The notes: generated by a model from the letters alone, not told the origin. A stretch of DNA of 64,000 bases from Bacteroidota bacterium (GCA_016699695.1 CP065006.1:1798001-1862000), one strand, 5' to 3'; counted from the first letter of the stretch, positions 35,106-43,543 are shown. A program made the numbers and translations.

Positions 35106-36557
35106 TTAATTCATTAATTTGAGGATTCTTTTGAGATTTACAGTAAAAATGGCCATTGCCCCTTGCATTTGCATGTTGGTAATTCCGTACGAAGTAGCTC
35201 TTCCATAGCCATGTACGTTTTTTAGTTCACTATTTTTTGCTTCAATTTTATAACGGTGTTTTGCCTTTTCTTTGAAGTATTCGGTCTGTTGAAACTCCAT
35301 TTGTTCCAAATGTTTATCCGATTTAATAGAAACAGAATAGGTTTTAGTTTTTGCATCAGGTTTATAGCATCCGTTTTTTAAGGTACATGTTTTACATTTT
35401 TCAATATCGAAGTAATAAGTGTCTACTTGGTTGGAGCCATCATCTTTCTTTCCTTGACGTGCTTTTCTTATAGCCATATGCCCTGCGGGACATACAAACA
35501 TTCCGGCATCTTTGTTGTAGTCAAATGTATTTTCTTGATTTCTAAAACCCTGCGTAATAGAGGGATTCAATTTTGCAACGATTTTTATTTCTTGTTCATC
35601 AGCAATTTTAAGATTCTCCATTCCTGAATAGGCTGCATCGCCAATGATTGTATCTACCTCAATTCCATTATTTTGACTAGATTCAAGCAATGCCGGTAAC
35701 TCTGGGCCATCGCCCTTTTCTCCGGATGTTACCACGGCAGCCGTAATAATTCGTTCCTCTGTCATGGCGATATGGGTTTTGAATCCAAAAAATGAAGAGT
35801 CTTGCGTCTTATGGCCTGTTCTGGCATCAGGATCCTTTGAAAGTGTATAATGATCCTGTGTATCTTCAATGGTTTCTTTCAATAGATTTAGCTTTTCTTT
35901 TACTTTTGGGAATGAACGTATTACTTCGTCTGACTCTATCGCCTTTTCAAGCGTATCACAATATAATAATTCATGCTCCAAATCATTGTCTTCGTTCTTT
36001 TTAGGCATTCGCTCTATCCAGTTCTCATCTGTGGAATAAACCACCTTACGAAGTTGCCGGGCACGTTCTTTGAGCACTTCCAAGGGGGACAATGGGTTCG
36101 ATCTGGATAATGAATGTGTGGCATCAACAATAATGGACTTCGATTTGATGATACCCTTTTCAATGGCAATGGAAACGGTCTTGCCTATCAAAAGATTCAA
36201 CAAATCGGTATCCTTCAACCGCAGTTTCCTGAATTTGGTAAGCGAACTGGGATTTATCACATCTTCTTCAGGTGTCATCTCCAAAAAATACTTGAAAGAC
36301 ATGTCAAAACGGGAACGTTCTACTACATCTACATCCGAAATGTCGTATATCGTTTTGAGCAACAGATATTTGAACATACGAATAGGGCTCTCAGCATTGC
36401 GCCCATTGGTTGAGCAGTATTTGGTTACCAGTTCATCATAAATGAACGAAAAATCAATGAGCTCATTAATTTTTCGTAGTAGATTATCCTTGGGAACGAT
36501 AAGGGAATATAGATCAGAGTATAAACTAAGCTGAAGTTTTTGCTGTTGTACGAGCAT
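35106..36557 (-). CDS. IS1182-family DDE transposase
   Basis: A 483-aa transposase. The N-terminal DUF772-type helical domain (about 10-115, with SPIRMFKYLLLKTIYDISD) precedes an RNase H-like core. The likely catalytic residues are Asp145 (SIIVDATHS), Asp307 (TIIGDAAYSG) and Glu444 (EAKNSELKNVHG). A Cys cluster (CPAGH, CKTCTLKNGC) typical of the family lies between the last two. The frame is uninterrupted, so the enzyme is probably active. It carries its own promoter region within the right 120 bp of the element. Confidence 0.93.
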   Translation of the reverse strand: MLVQQQKLQLSLYSDLYSLIVPKDNLLRKINELIDFSFIYDELVTKYCSTNGRNAESPIRMFKYLLLKTIYDISDVDVVERSRFDMSFKYFLEMTPEEDVINPSSLTKFRKLRLKDTDLLNLLIGKTVSIAIEKGIIKSKSIIVDATHSLSRSNPLSPLEVLKERARQLRKVVYSTDENWIERMPKKNEDNDLEHELLYCDTLEKAIESDEVIRSFPKVKEKLNLLKETIEDTQDHYTLSKDPDARTGHKTQDSSFFGFKTHIAMTEERIITAAVVTSGEKGDGPELPALLESSQNNGIEVDTIIGDAAYSGMENLKIADEQEIKIVAKLNPSITQGFRNQENTFDYNKDAGMFVCPAGHMAIRKARQGKKDDGSNQVDTYYFDIEKCKTCTLKNGCYKPDAKTKTYSVSIKSDKHLEQMEFQQTEYFKEKAKHRYKIEAKNSELKNVHGYGRATSYGITNMQMQGAMAIFTVNLKRILKLMN

Positions 36558-36596
36558 ATAAGTGCCTTTATTTTAGGCTCTTAAGATACAAAAAAA

Positions 36597-36636
36597 AGCA
36601 GTAAAATGCCAAGTTTTTATCTTGTATTTTACTGCT
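36597..36636. repeat. Subterminal hairpin at the IS right end
   Basis: AGCAGTAAAAT pairs perfectly with ATTTTACTGCT around an 18-nt loop, 40 bp upstream of the transposase ATG. It could fold in the leader to limit translation from outside transcripts, or be a transposase binding site. Confidence 0.5.
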
Positions 36637-36662
36637 ATATTATTAATATTCTTGTACTTGGG

Positions 36663-36686
36663 ACTTTTTCAGTGCCCTCGAAATTA
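36663..36686. repeat. IS right end: terminal inverted repeat plus target duplication AAATTA
   Basis: ACTTTTTCAGTGCCCTCG at 36663-36680 is the exact complement of the left repeat, and AAATTA at 36681-36686 is the second copy of the 6-bp target duplication. Confidence 0.9.
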
Positions 36687-36702
36687 CCGAGGGGGTTTTT
36701 TT
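36687..36702. terminator. Right arm of the split terminator
   Basis: CCGAGGGGGTTTTTTT complements 34902-34917. With the IS end in place, CCCTCG at 36675-36680 can pair with CGAGGG here, and the T7 run follows, so transcription leaving the IS on the plus strand still meets a terminator. Confidence 0.8.
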
Positions 36703-36710
36703 ATTTCGGA

Positions 36711-37079
36711 TTATGCAGCCAAAAACCTGAATTCGATCGAAAACATTGTTTGTAAAATTTCGCCCAATTCTCGTACGTCTTCGTTGTCCTTTTCGTACTG
36801 CCAGTTTATTATCACTTTAAATCCCTGCTGTTCAAGTTTTTCAAGTGTTTTAAGCAATTCGATAATGTGTCGTTTCGAAGCTGCATTGACGTGTTTAAGA
36901 GCAATATCTACATTTGTTTGGTTTGCAGGTTGCAGCGCATAGAGGTTCATTTTCCTGGTCATATGCCCGTAAAATTCATCGTTCGCCTCTACCGGGGTCG
37001 AATTCCCGGTAATCTTCATATAGCCTTCCTGAATGATGGCATAAGGTGTTGTTTTTGTTCCCTGAATGAAAAAATACAT
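36711..37079 (-). CDS. SiaC-like protein (DUF1987) lacking the phosphoacceptor Thr
   Basis: A 122-aa paralogue of the protein at 7478-7873. The shared pattern ends with VIINWQYEKDNEDVRELGEI, close to VLVNWHYEKDDEDSLEMAEI in the other copy. At the position of the SiaC phosphothreonine (FNTASSKK in the first copy) this one reads VNAASKRH, so Thr is replaced by Ala; the neighbouring Ser remains. It may be a constitutive or non-phosphorylatable form. It is convergent with hemD, and its terminator has been interrupted by the IS element. Confidence 0.8.
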   Translation of the reverse strand: MYFFIQGTKTTPYAIIQEGYMKITGNSTPVEANDEFYGHMTRKMNLYALQPANQTNVDIALKHVNAASKRHIIELLKTLEKLEQQGFKVIINWQYEKDNEDVRELGEILQTMFSIEFRFLAA

Positions 37080-37212
37080 GGTTTTGTGATTTTATTGGGT
37101 TTACGCACAGATTGCTTCAGGGTTGTCAAAGCCTGAATGATTTTTCTCATCGGAAGAATCAGCTGCCAAAATGCAACCACCGCTTAGCCCATTTCGTAAA
37201 CTTTGCCGTAAC

Positions 37213-37410
37213 ATGGAAAGTGAATGTCAGATGAAGTGTATAAGATGTAAAAAATCCCTGCCCTCAGGCTTGTTTTGCCAGCCTTGTAAAGGAATTTTAC
37301 TGCCCTATTTCGAAAACACACAAGACTGGCATCTGGCATTCGAAATGGAAAGCATTCACCGCTCTATGGCAAAATACATGCGGTTTAAGGGCGATATAGC
37401 TGAATTCTGA
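37213..37410 (+). CDS. Small zinc-ribbon protein
   Basis: A protein of about 65 aa (79 aa if the ATG at 37171 is used). It holds two Cys pairs (CIRC and CQPC), a treble-clef or ribbon-like arrangement, followed by a helical, Met-rich tail. I do not recognise a family. The gene is short and alone, between the divergent DUF1987 gene and convergent recO, so its reality is uncertain; the paired CxxC motifs are the main support. Confidence 0.45.
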   Translation: MESECQMKCIRCKKSLPSGLFCQPCKGILLPYFENTQDWHLAFEMESIHRSMAKYMRFKGDIAEF

Positions 37411-37450
37411 TCGCACAACCAGCTTTCTGTTCGGTATACATCAATTTTAT

Positions 37451-38119
37451 TCAGCTAAACACTTCGTGTAATATTTTCAGCGAGCTGATAGGGCTCATGC
37501 CTTCGAGGTGAAAATAATAATAATCGACCACGGCCGAAACCAATAGATTGCGCTGCGCATTGCTTAACTGAATGCGTGGCAAATCGTTGAGCGAATAACC
37601 TAATAACTCATGAATTTTTAATCCTGTGCCAGCGGGTTGATACACATCTATTTCGTGGTTATTTTGAGGAAAAATACCCAAAAAGCGGGTAAACTGAACC
37701 AGAAACACCAAGTGGAAATTGGCACAGCCTTCGTGGCAAAATTCAAGAATTTCGATGGATCCTGCCAGGTAATCGAAAAGGTTATGATCGGCTTCTGCCT
37801 CATGCAAACTTCGGTAGAGCAATTCGCCAATAAACAAAGAAATGGTACTTTTTACAATATCTGATCGTATTTGGTGAAGGGGATTTCCAAGGCTCAGATC
37901 GCGAATACGCTGTATGGAGCGTGTGTGCTTATGGTCAACCTCCAAATCGAGCAACGACAATGGCTGAAAATAACCTGCATGAAATTTTGACTTTTTGCTT
38001 CGCACACCTTGTACCATATACGATTGGCGGCCAAACTCGCGGGTATATACATGCACAATCAGCGAACCCTCGCCGTATTTCAGGCTATGCAAGACAATGC
38101 CTTTGGTTTTATGTTGCAT
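37451..38119 (-). CDS. recO: DNA repair protein RecO
   Basis: A 222-aa protein of the RecFOR pathway that loads RecA onto SSB-coated single-stranded DNA. The N-terminal OB fold has the motif KGIVLHSLKYGEGSLIVHVYTREFG, followed by the helical C-terminal domain. The zinc-binding Cys cluster seen in some RecO proteins is absent, which is common in this phylum. It is monocistronic on the minus strand. No other rec genes are nearby. Confidence 0.88.
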   Translation of the reverse strand: MQHKTKGIVLHSLKYGEGSLIVHVYTREFGRQSYMVQGVRSKKSKFHAGYFQPLSLLDLEVDHKHTRSIQRIRDLSLGNPLHQIRSDIVKSTISLFIGELLYRSLHEAEADHNLFDYLAGSIEILEFCHEGCANFHLVFLVQFTRFLGIFPQNNHEIDVYQPAGTGLKIHELLGYSLNDLPRIQLSNAQRNLLVSAVVDYYYFHLEGMSPISSLKILHEVFS

Positions 38120-38275
38120 AAGGATAGAGGGTTTAAAGCTTTGAGAATTATTTGCTTCGTTTGTTTTTGTTTTTCACGCTTTCGGATGACACACCCCCAA
38201 CGTTGCGATGAATATAGGGCAAAAACTTTAACACACTAAAAATCATTGTTAATTAACAATGCTGGATGCAGCGTG

Positions 38276-38896
38276 CTATTCATAGTAAATCATTGCATTC
38301 TGATTCTTTAATCTTTGTTTAACCCAATTGTTTAATTTCTTTTTATCGCTCTCCACTAATTTTGAATCTACCGACAAAATAACAATAGGCATCCTCTGGG
38401 GTGACGAAAGTGAATCATGAAAATATAAAGATTCAGCATACAGACTACCTTGTACCTGGGGAAATATAGTTTTTATTTCACTCAATAAAGTCTCTCCAAA
38501 TTCTTGCTGAATTAAAATACTATCTAATTCCAAATTCCGCTGGGTTAGTGAAGTATTCAGGCCAACAATTTGCTCCCTTAGTTTAAACAGTTCGAAATTT
38601 TTATCGTCTATACTACTGAAGGTTAATCCTTGTTCGATTTGAATAGTGGCATTTTTAATGTGAAAGTTTTTGGATTTTTCCGCTATTTCATTTTTCTGAT
38701 TTTCTGAAAGGGTTGATCCGCCATAAACCAATGTAATGGTACCTAATTTAGCATCAATATCAGATTTTAAGAGGTAATTTCCTTCATAAAGTGACACATT
38801 CGAAACATATTGATTTGCATTGAGTATAAATTCCTCTTTTTTTACAAGTTTGTACCCGAAAAATATGCTGGGTAAAAGAACAATTATAATTACCAA
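38276..38896 (-). CDS. DUF389 protein, C-terminal fragment (frameshifted)
   Basis: About 205 residues that continue the DUF389 gene at 38890-39597 in another frame. The fragment begins in the fourth-to-sixth membrane region (VIIIVLLPSIFFGYKLV) and ends in a soluble, Lys/Glu-rich domain. The nominal TTG start is not a real start: the true reading joins it to the upstream frame through a T6 run at 38914-38919, where one base is missing. See the joint finding on frameshifts. Confidence 0.65.
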   Translation of the reverse strand: MVIIIVLLPSIFFGYKLVKKEEFILNANQYVSNVSLYEGNYLLKSDIDAKLGTITLVYGGSTLSENQKNEIAEKSKNFHIKNATIQIEQGLTFSSIDDKNFELFKLREQIVGLNTSLTQRNLELDSILIQQEFGETLLSEIKTIFPQVQGSLYAESLYFHDSLSSPQRMPIVILSVDSKLVESDKKKLNNWVKQRLKNQNAMIYYE

Positions 38897-39597
38897 TGTG
38901 ATAGCACGATCGATTTTTTCTTTTTGTCATTGTCCACAATAGTTCTGATTGGAAACTTCAATATCTGAGAAACCCAAACGGATGCCAGTGCAATAAATAT
39001 GGTGTTAATGGTGAACAAATAAAAGGCCCCGAAGAAAAATTCAAATTGCCCTGTTGCAATTCCATAACCAGCAGTGCAAAGAGGGGGCATTAGAGCTGTA
39101 GCAATTGCAACACCCGGAATCACATTCCCTTTGTTTTTGCTGCTAATTGCAACTATTCCAGCTAAACCACCAAAAAGTGCAATTAACACATCATAAATGG
39201 TTGGACTTGTTCTGGCAAGTAATTCAGAATGCGCAGTGGAAACAGGACTTAATGCAAAATAAGCCGTTGAAGCTACAAGGCTTGCCAATATAGCAAAAGC
39301 ATAGTTTTTCAGTGCTTTTCGAAACAGGTCCAGGTCATATGTTGCAATGCTATAACCCATTGCATTGATAGGACCCATTAGGGGAGATATAAGCATGGCA
39401 CCGATTATTACAGCTGTGGAGTTCATATTTAAACCCACCGAAGCCACAATAATTGCAAAAATCAATATCCAAAGATTCGTACCCTTGAAAATAATCCCCT
39501 TTTTAATTTCTTCATAAACTGACTCTTGATTTTCCAGTTCAGGTTCTAAATTTAAGTAGTCTAAACCCCTTTGAATAATGCTATGAATTTTCATCAT
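38890..39597 (-). CDS. DUF389 family membrane protein, N-terminal part (frameshifted)
   Basis: A 235-codon frame holding the conserved DUF389 core: an N-terminal helical segment, then hydrophobic helices with the signature NSTAVIIGAMLISPLMGPI and the later ALMPPLCTAGYGIA. The function is unknown, perhaps transport or stress related. Its final codons (after DNDKKKK) are a read-through of a frameshift; restoring one A in the A6 run of the coding strand would give DNDKKKKIDRAIT and join the frame at 38276-38896, making about 440 aa. Confidence 0.75.
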   Translation of the reverse strand: MMKIHSIIQRGLDYLNLEPELENQESVYEEIKKGIIFKGTNLWILIFAIIVASVGLNMNSTAVIIGAMLISPLMGPINAMGYSIATYDLDLFRKALKNYAFAILASLVASTAYFALSPVSTAHSELLARTSPTIYDVLIALFGGLAGIVAISSKNKGNVIPGVAIATALMPPLCTAGYGIATGQFEFFFGAFYLFTINTIFIALASVWVSQILKFPIRTIVDNDKKKKSIVLSHW

Positions 39598-39625
39598 GAT
39601 AAAATTAATTTACAAGGTATGATGG

Positions 39626-39717
39626 AACACCCATGTTGCTGAATTTTTTATAGTTGTGTGTAACTTCGTTGAACTCTTCCGATATACATCGTTTTTTTTT
39701 TGCAAAACATGGGTGTT
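39626..39717. repeat. 12-bp inverted repeat around a 68-bp AT-rich core
   Basis: AACACCCATGTT at 39626-39637 is the exact reverse complement of AACATGGGTGTT at 39706-39717. The core has no ORF and includes a T9-T10 run. It sits between the DUF389 gene and the frameshifted methyltransferase. It could be a short non-autonomous element or an RNA hairpin; nothing further can be read from it. Confidence 0.4.
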
Positions 39718-39751
39718 TCAAAGTGGTATTTTTTGCTTAGTATAAAAGGCT

Positions 39752-39912
39752 TCATTTTTGCGCCAGGTAAACAGTGAAAAAATACTCCCTCCCGGCTTCC
39801 TCATCGCGGTAAGCAAGAAATTCTGTTTGCTTTATCAGCTTAAATTGATGCGCCATGAGCAATTCGTGTATGTATTGATTGCTGTGCTTAAAAACCCTGA
39901 TGCCTGATTCTT
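39752..39912 (-). pseudogene. Methyltransferase C-terminal tail in a shifted frame
   Basis: A 54-codon stretch read on the minus strand from SQVKESGIRVFKHSNQ to a stop at 39752. It continues the methyltransferase frame that stops at 39913 with GIFRR. One extra T in the T5 run (A5 at 39922-39926 on the plus strand) would join them to about 218 aa. Confidence 0.6.
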
Positions 39913-40407
39913 TTACCTGCGAAAAATTCCTTCTATGTGCGTTTTCTCATAGCCCGATTCAATACCAGGTAAGTACTGAAGTGTTGTAAAAGCAAATACT
40001 CCATCGTTCACCAGGCAGCGGGCCACTTCAGAAAAAACCGAGCCCAGGTTGCCTACCAGATGAAAAACCCCCATGCTGATAGCATGATCAAATAAGGCTT
40101 GTTGGTAGGGCATTTTAAAGTGAGAAAGATCGGCTACACGCAAATCAATAGCAAAGAGTTTTTCGCGGCATATTTTTAACATTTCTTCCGAACCATCGAT
40201 GCCATAAATATTGATGCCGGCCCGCGAAAAAGCCACAGAACTTAAGCCGGTTCCAATTCCCAAATCAAGCAAATTTTGCCCAGACTGAATGTATTCGTGC
40301 ATAAGGCCAAAAAGCATTTCAGGTCCATACCAGTAAGTTTTGGCCATGTACGCATCGTAATGGGGTGCAAACTGGTTGGTATGTAAAAGGGTGTTCTCGG
40401 AATTCAT
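39913..40407 (-). CDS. Class I SAM-dependent methyltransferase (3'-frameshifted)
   Basis: 164 residues of a Methyltransf_25-type enzyme. Motif I is QNLLDLGIGTGLSSVAFSRAG, motif II NIYGIDGSEEMLKIC, motif III LFDHAISMGVFHL. The family is normally about 210-220 aa. The frame stops early at GIFRR*, but the next 160 bp continue the C-terminal beta-hairpin in another frame (see 39752-39912). The substrate is unknown. It is divergent from the EamA transporter. Confidence 0.75.
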   Translation of the reverse strand: MNSENTLLHTNQFAPHYDAYMAKTYWYGPEMLFGLMHEYIQSGQNLLDLGIGTGLSSVAFSRAGINIYGIDGSEEMLKICREKLFAIDLRVADLSHFKMPYQQALFDHAISMGVFHLVGNLGSVFSEVARCLVNDGVFAFTTLQYLPGIESGYEKTHIEGIFRR

Positions 40408-40587
40408 GGCTGCTAAATAGTTTGGGTTGCAGATCGGTTAATTGCCCAATCGAGTTTTTAGATCTATGTCTGTACAATTTTCTGAACCGCCAGGCTGGTT
40501 TTTTTCTAACTTCACCAGCATGAACAAAGGTATATATTTTGCCTCATTACAGCACTTTTATGGGGATTCCTGGCAATCGCCATTAAA

Positions 40588-41406
40588 GTGGCACTGAATT
40601 TTCTGCCAGCTTTTACCGTAATCTGGTTGCGATTTGTGCTGGCTTTTGCTGCTTTGGTTGGTTATTACATTGTAAGCGACCGCGAAAAACTGCATATGGT
40701 AATTAAACCTCCCCGGGTGGCACTTTTTGCCGGCATCTTCTTAGGCCTCAATTACCTGGGATATATCACCGGTATCCAGCTTACCTCGCCTTCCATTGGC
40801 CAGGTATTTATCCAAACCGGTACGGTAATGCTTGCTGTTGCAGGTTTTGTATTTTTTAAAGAGAAGGTTAGCCTGCGGCAGGGCATGGGTCTGGCCATAG
40901 TACTGGCTGGCCTGGTTATTTTTTACCACGAACAGATTGTGCAGATTGCCGGCGGATTGACAAGCTATAAAACCGGCGTGTTGCTGGTGCTTTTTGGTGC
41001 TATATCCTGGACCCTTTATGCCGTTTTTCAGAAGGTAGCAGTAAGGCAATATAACCCCATGCAACTTAACCTGATAGTATTTGGATTTCCGGCCCTGCTT
41101 TATAGTCCGCTTGTAAATTATCAGGTACTTCCTTCCCTTTCGTTCGTCCAATGGTTCATTGTTCTATTTCTGGGATTCAATACCCTGGCTGGCTATGTTT
41201 CTTTGGCATATGCTTTTAAATACCTCGAAGCCAATAAAATTTCTGCCATCATTGCCCTAAATCCCCTTATTACTTTTGCAGTAATGGCCTGGTTGAGCGC
41301 AAAAAAAGTAAGTTGGATCAGTGGTGAAGTGCTCACTCCTTTAACCATAGCCGGAGCGTTTGTGGTAATTGCCGGCATTTTGCTTACGGTATTAAGAAAA
41401 AAATGA
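40588..41406 (+). CDS. EamA/DMT family transporter, N-terminus lost to a frameshift
   Basis: A drug/metabolite transporter with about nine remaining helices in two EamA domains (for example SPSIGQVFIQTGTVMLAVAGF and LNPLITFAVMAWLS). The GTG at 40588 is not convincing: the same frame reads LITALLWGFLAIAIKVAL upstream, a perfect first EamA helix, but without a start codon. An ATG at 40520 (MNKGIYFA) joins it if one C is restored in GCCTC at 40541-40545. The restored protein would be about 295 aa, normal for the family. Confidence 0.75.
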   Translation: MALNFLPAFTVIWLRFVLAFAALVGYYIVSDREKLHMVIKPPRVALFAGIFLGLNYLGYITGIQLTSPSIGQVFIQTGTVMLAVAGFVFFKEKVSLRQGMGLAIVLAGLVIFYHEQIVQIAGGLTSYKTGVLLVLFGAISWTLYAVFQKVAVRQYNPMQLNLIVFGFPALLYSPLVNYQVLPSLSFVQWFIVLFLGFNTLAGYVSLAYAFKYLEANKISAIIALNPLITFAVMAWLSAKKVSWISGEVLTPLTIAGAFVVIAGILLTVLRKK

Positions 41407-41483
41407 AATTTTTACCAGGTTTTTATTAGGGTTATTTCAGACTTTAGTGTGATATTACTGAAACTAAAACAAAGCATCGTCTC

Positions 41484-42845
41484 ATGAAAAAATCAATATT
41501 AACCTTTGTGGGAATATTTCTATTTATTGGATTCGGGTTTTCTCAGCAACCTAAAGGAGAAAGAACGCTTGCCTGGCAAATAGACATGACAGAGAATTAT
41601 AACTACGACAGTGCATTTACTTATGGAAATGATGCCTGTATGGAAAGTGTACACTTATTTTTTAAATGGACAGATGTGGAGTCGGATACATCCATTTTTA
41701 ATACTTCCTTTATCCACAACTTCCTGGATATTGTCAATATTTACTACCCGGCCTGGGACGTGAAAGTTGAATTACAAATTGCCCCTACCAACACAGGTGT
41801 AAAAGAAGTGCCCAGTGAATTAATGAACCTGCCCTTTGATGAACCCTTGGTAATAAACCGGTTTAAAATTCTTTTAGACACGGTATTTGCACACATTCCA
41901 AATGTTACTCTGGCCGCATTGAATATAGGCAATGAAAGCGACATCAACTTTGGAACAGATGCCGCGCAATACAATGCCTACAAAGTATTTCTTGATTCAG
42001 TATCGAATTATGCCAAAGCCCTTTATTTCAACCTGCACAGCACCAATTTAAACACAGGTACTACCTTTACCCATCACGGATTGACGCACAGTTCAACCGC
42101 AAGTTTATGTAAATCGGTAAACAATGGTTTGGACATAGTAACGGTTACCTACTACCCTTTAAATTCTGATTTTACCATGAAGCCCCCCAGTACAGTTAGT
42201 GCTGATTTTGGTGCATTGGTAAGTGAATATCCAGATACCTCACAACCCATCTATTTTGCCGAGTGTGGTTATGCGAGTAGTACCCTTTGCAACAGCAGCG
42301 AAACTATTCAGGCAGATTTTTGGACAGAGGTGTTTAATGCCTGGGATACTTATCAGGATAATATTCCATACATCACCGTATTTAAAAGTACCGACTGGTC
42401 TGCTGCTGCTGTCAATGAACTTGGAGAATACTACAACCTTCAGGACACCATTTTTAAAGAATATTTACGCACATTGGGTGTAAGAACCTGGGTTGGCGAT
42501 GGAACCAACAAAGAAGCTTATGAAAGGATTTTGTGTGAATTGAATCAGCGTGATTGGTGCGAAGTTTCTTGTTTCGTTACCAATGCTAACGATTATGCAA
42601 TGGACAATATGGTATCGGTATATCCCAATCCCGCAACAAACTCTGTGGTAATTCGCTTCGACCAAAAGCCTGATCAGGTTTACACATTGAAATTATACAA
42701 TGCACTCGGTCAATGCGTTCGAACAAACCAACACATCACAGATTCTTTTGTGGTAGAGAGGCATGAGTTGAAAAGTGGTACCTATTTCTATCAATTAGGT
42801 ATTGAAAATCAAGTGTACAAAAGTGGAGTGCTGGTTTTTAATTAA
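41484..42845 (+). CDS. Type IX-secreted protein, putative clan GH-A glycosidase
   Basis: A 453-aa secreted protein. A signal peptide (1-20, ending GFGFSQ) is followed by a probable TIM barrel (about 25-350). Two glutamates fit the clan GH-A retaining pair: Glu151 in LNIGNESDI (acid/base) and Glu260 in PIYFAECGYAS (nucleophile), 109 residues apart. It ends with a type A sorting domain (VSVYPNPATNSVVIRF ... GTYFYQLGIENQVYKSGVL), so it should be exported by the type IX system. The exact GH family and substrate are not recognised. It stands alone. Confidence 0.7.
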   Translation: MKKSILTFVGIFLFIGFGFSQQPKGERTLAWQIDMTENYNYDSAFTYGNDACMESVHLFFKWTDVESDTSIFNTSFIHNFLDIVNIYYPAWDVKVELQIAPTNTGVKEVPSELMNLPFDEPLVINRFKILLDTVFAHIPNVTLAALNIGNESDINFGTDAAQYNAYKVFLDSVSNYAKALYFNLHSTNLNTGTTFTHHGLTHSSTASLCKSVNNGLDIVTVTYYPLNSDFTMKPPSTVSADFGALVSEYPDTSQPIYFAECGYASSTLCNSSETIQADFWTEVFNAWDTYQDNIPYITVFKSTDWSAAAVNELGEYYNLQDTIFKEYLRTLGVRTWVGDGTNKEAYERILCELNQRDWCEVSCFVTNANDYAMDNMVSVYPNPATNSVVIRFDQKPDQVYTLKLYNALGQCVRTNQHITDSFVVERHELKSGTYFYQLGIENQVYKSGVLVFN

Positions 42846-42886
42846 AGTAATGTTGCTTGAGTCAGGAAATTCTTGTTGAAGCCATC

Positions 42887-43543
42887 TCAAAGCCCCATAA
42901 AAATAATGCCGGCACCCGAAATGAGCAGGGTTAAACCTGCCAGAATGTGCTGGTAACTCTCCAGACGATGGAACCTGACTAAACTAATGCCTTTGATCAT
43001 CAGATAGGTAGTAGCCATCATAGTGCCTATGGTTGCAAGCGAGAACAGGAGCGAAACCATTACAATGGCATAGGTATTCATTTCGGCTGCGGGGTACATA
43101 AGCAAGGGTATCAGTGGTTCGCAGGGGCCAAAAACAAAAATGGCAAATAACACCCAAAAAGTTACCGTCTGGTTCTTCTCCAATGGACTGTGTCCATGAC
43201 TATGCGTATGGTTTCTGTGCCTGATTCGATGTACAATAGCCCAAATGGTATACACTATACCGGCAGAAAACAAGAGCCACGATGCCAGGCTACCGCGCAC
43301 CCCTTCGAAAAATTCAAGCTTACCCACAAATATCCCGGCACCGATACCCACCAAACCTATGGCAATACTGCCCAGTACATGGCCAATGCCACACAAACCA
43401 ACCACCCACATGGTTTTGGCCATGGTCCAATTTTTAGTTTGCGATATGGCAACAAAAGGTAAATAATGGTCTGGGCCCGTAATAGTATGCACAAAACCAA
43501 GTGTGAGTGCGGTAGCCATTAACATTGTAAGACTGCTTTCCAT
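42887..43543 (-). CDS. UreH/TauE-like membrane protein, metal transport candidate
   Basis: A 218-aa inner-membrane protein with about six helices. Its motif GFVHTITGPDHYLPFVAIS with Asp/His in the first helix and FGPCEPLIPLLM in the fourth resemble the UreH/SafE/NicO-type transporters of nickel and other metals. A cytoplasmic loop is His-rich (RHRNHTHSHGHS), as expected for metal binding. No urease or hydrogenase genes are near. It starts 20 bp before a T-rich leader and is monocistronic. Confidence 0.75.
   Translation of the reverse strand: MESSLTMLMATALTLGFVHTITGPDHYLPFVAISQTKNWTMAKTMWVVGLCGIGHVLGSIAIGLVGIGAGIFVGKLEFFEGVRGSLASWLLFSAGIVYTIWAIVHRIRHRNHTHSHGHSPLEKNQTVTFWVLFAIFVFGPCEPLIPLLMYPAAEMNTYAIVMVSLLFSLATIGTMMATTYLMIKGISLVRFHRLESYQHILAGLTLLISGAGIIFMGL

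Larger units (their letters stand above)
34924..36680 (-). mobile_element. Complete IS1182-like insertion sequence, 1757 bp
   Basis: The element has 18-bp perfect terminal inverted repeats, a 6-bp target duplication and one intact transposase gene on the minus strand. Subterminal hairpins lie at 34973-35009 (16-bp stem with one G-U pair) downstream of the transposase and at 36597-36636 (11-bp perfect stem) upstream of it. The intact frame and perfect repeats suggest a recent insertion. It sits in the loop of a host terminator. Confidence 0.92.

Noticed and set aside
38914..38919. Programmed -1 frameshift in the DUF389 gene
   Set aside because: A slip on the A-run is possible, but three nearby genes have unrelated indels, one in the opposite direction, so errors or decay are more likely.
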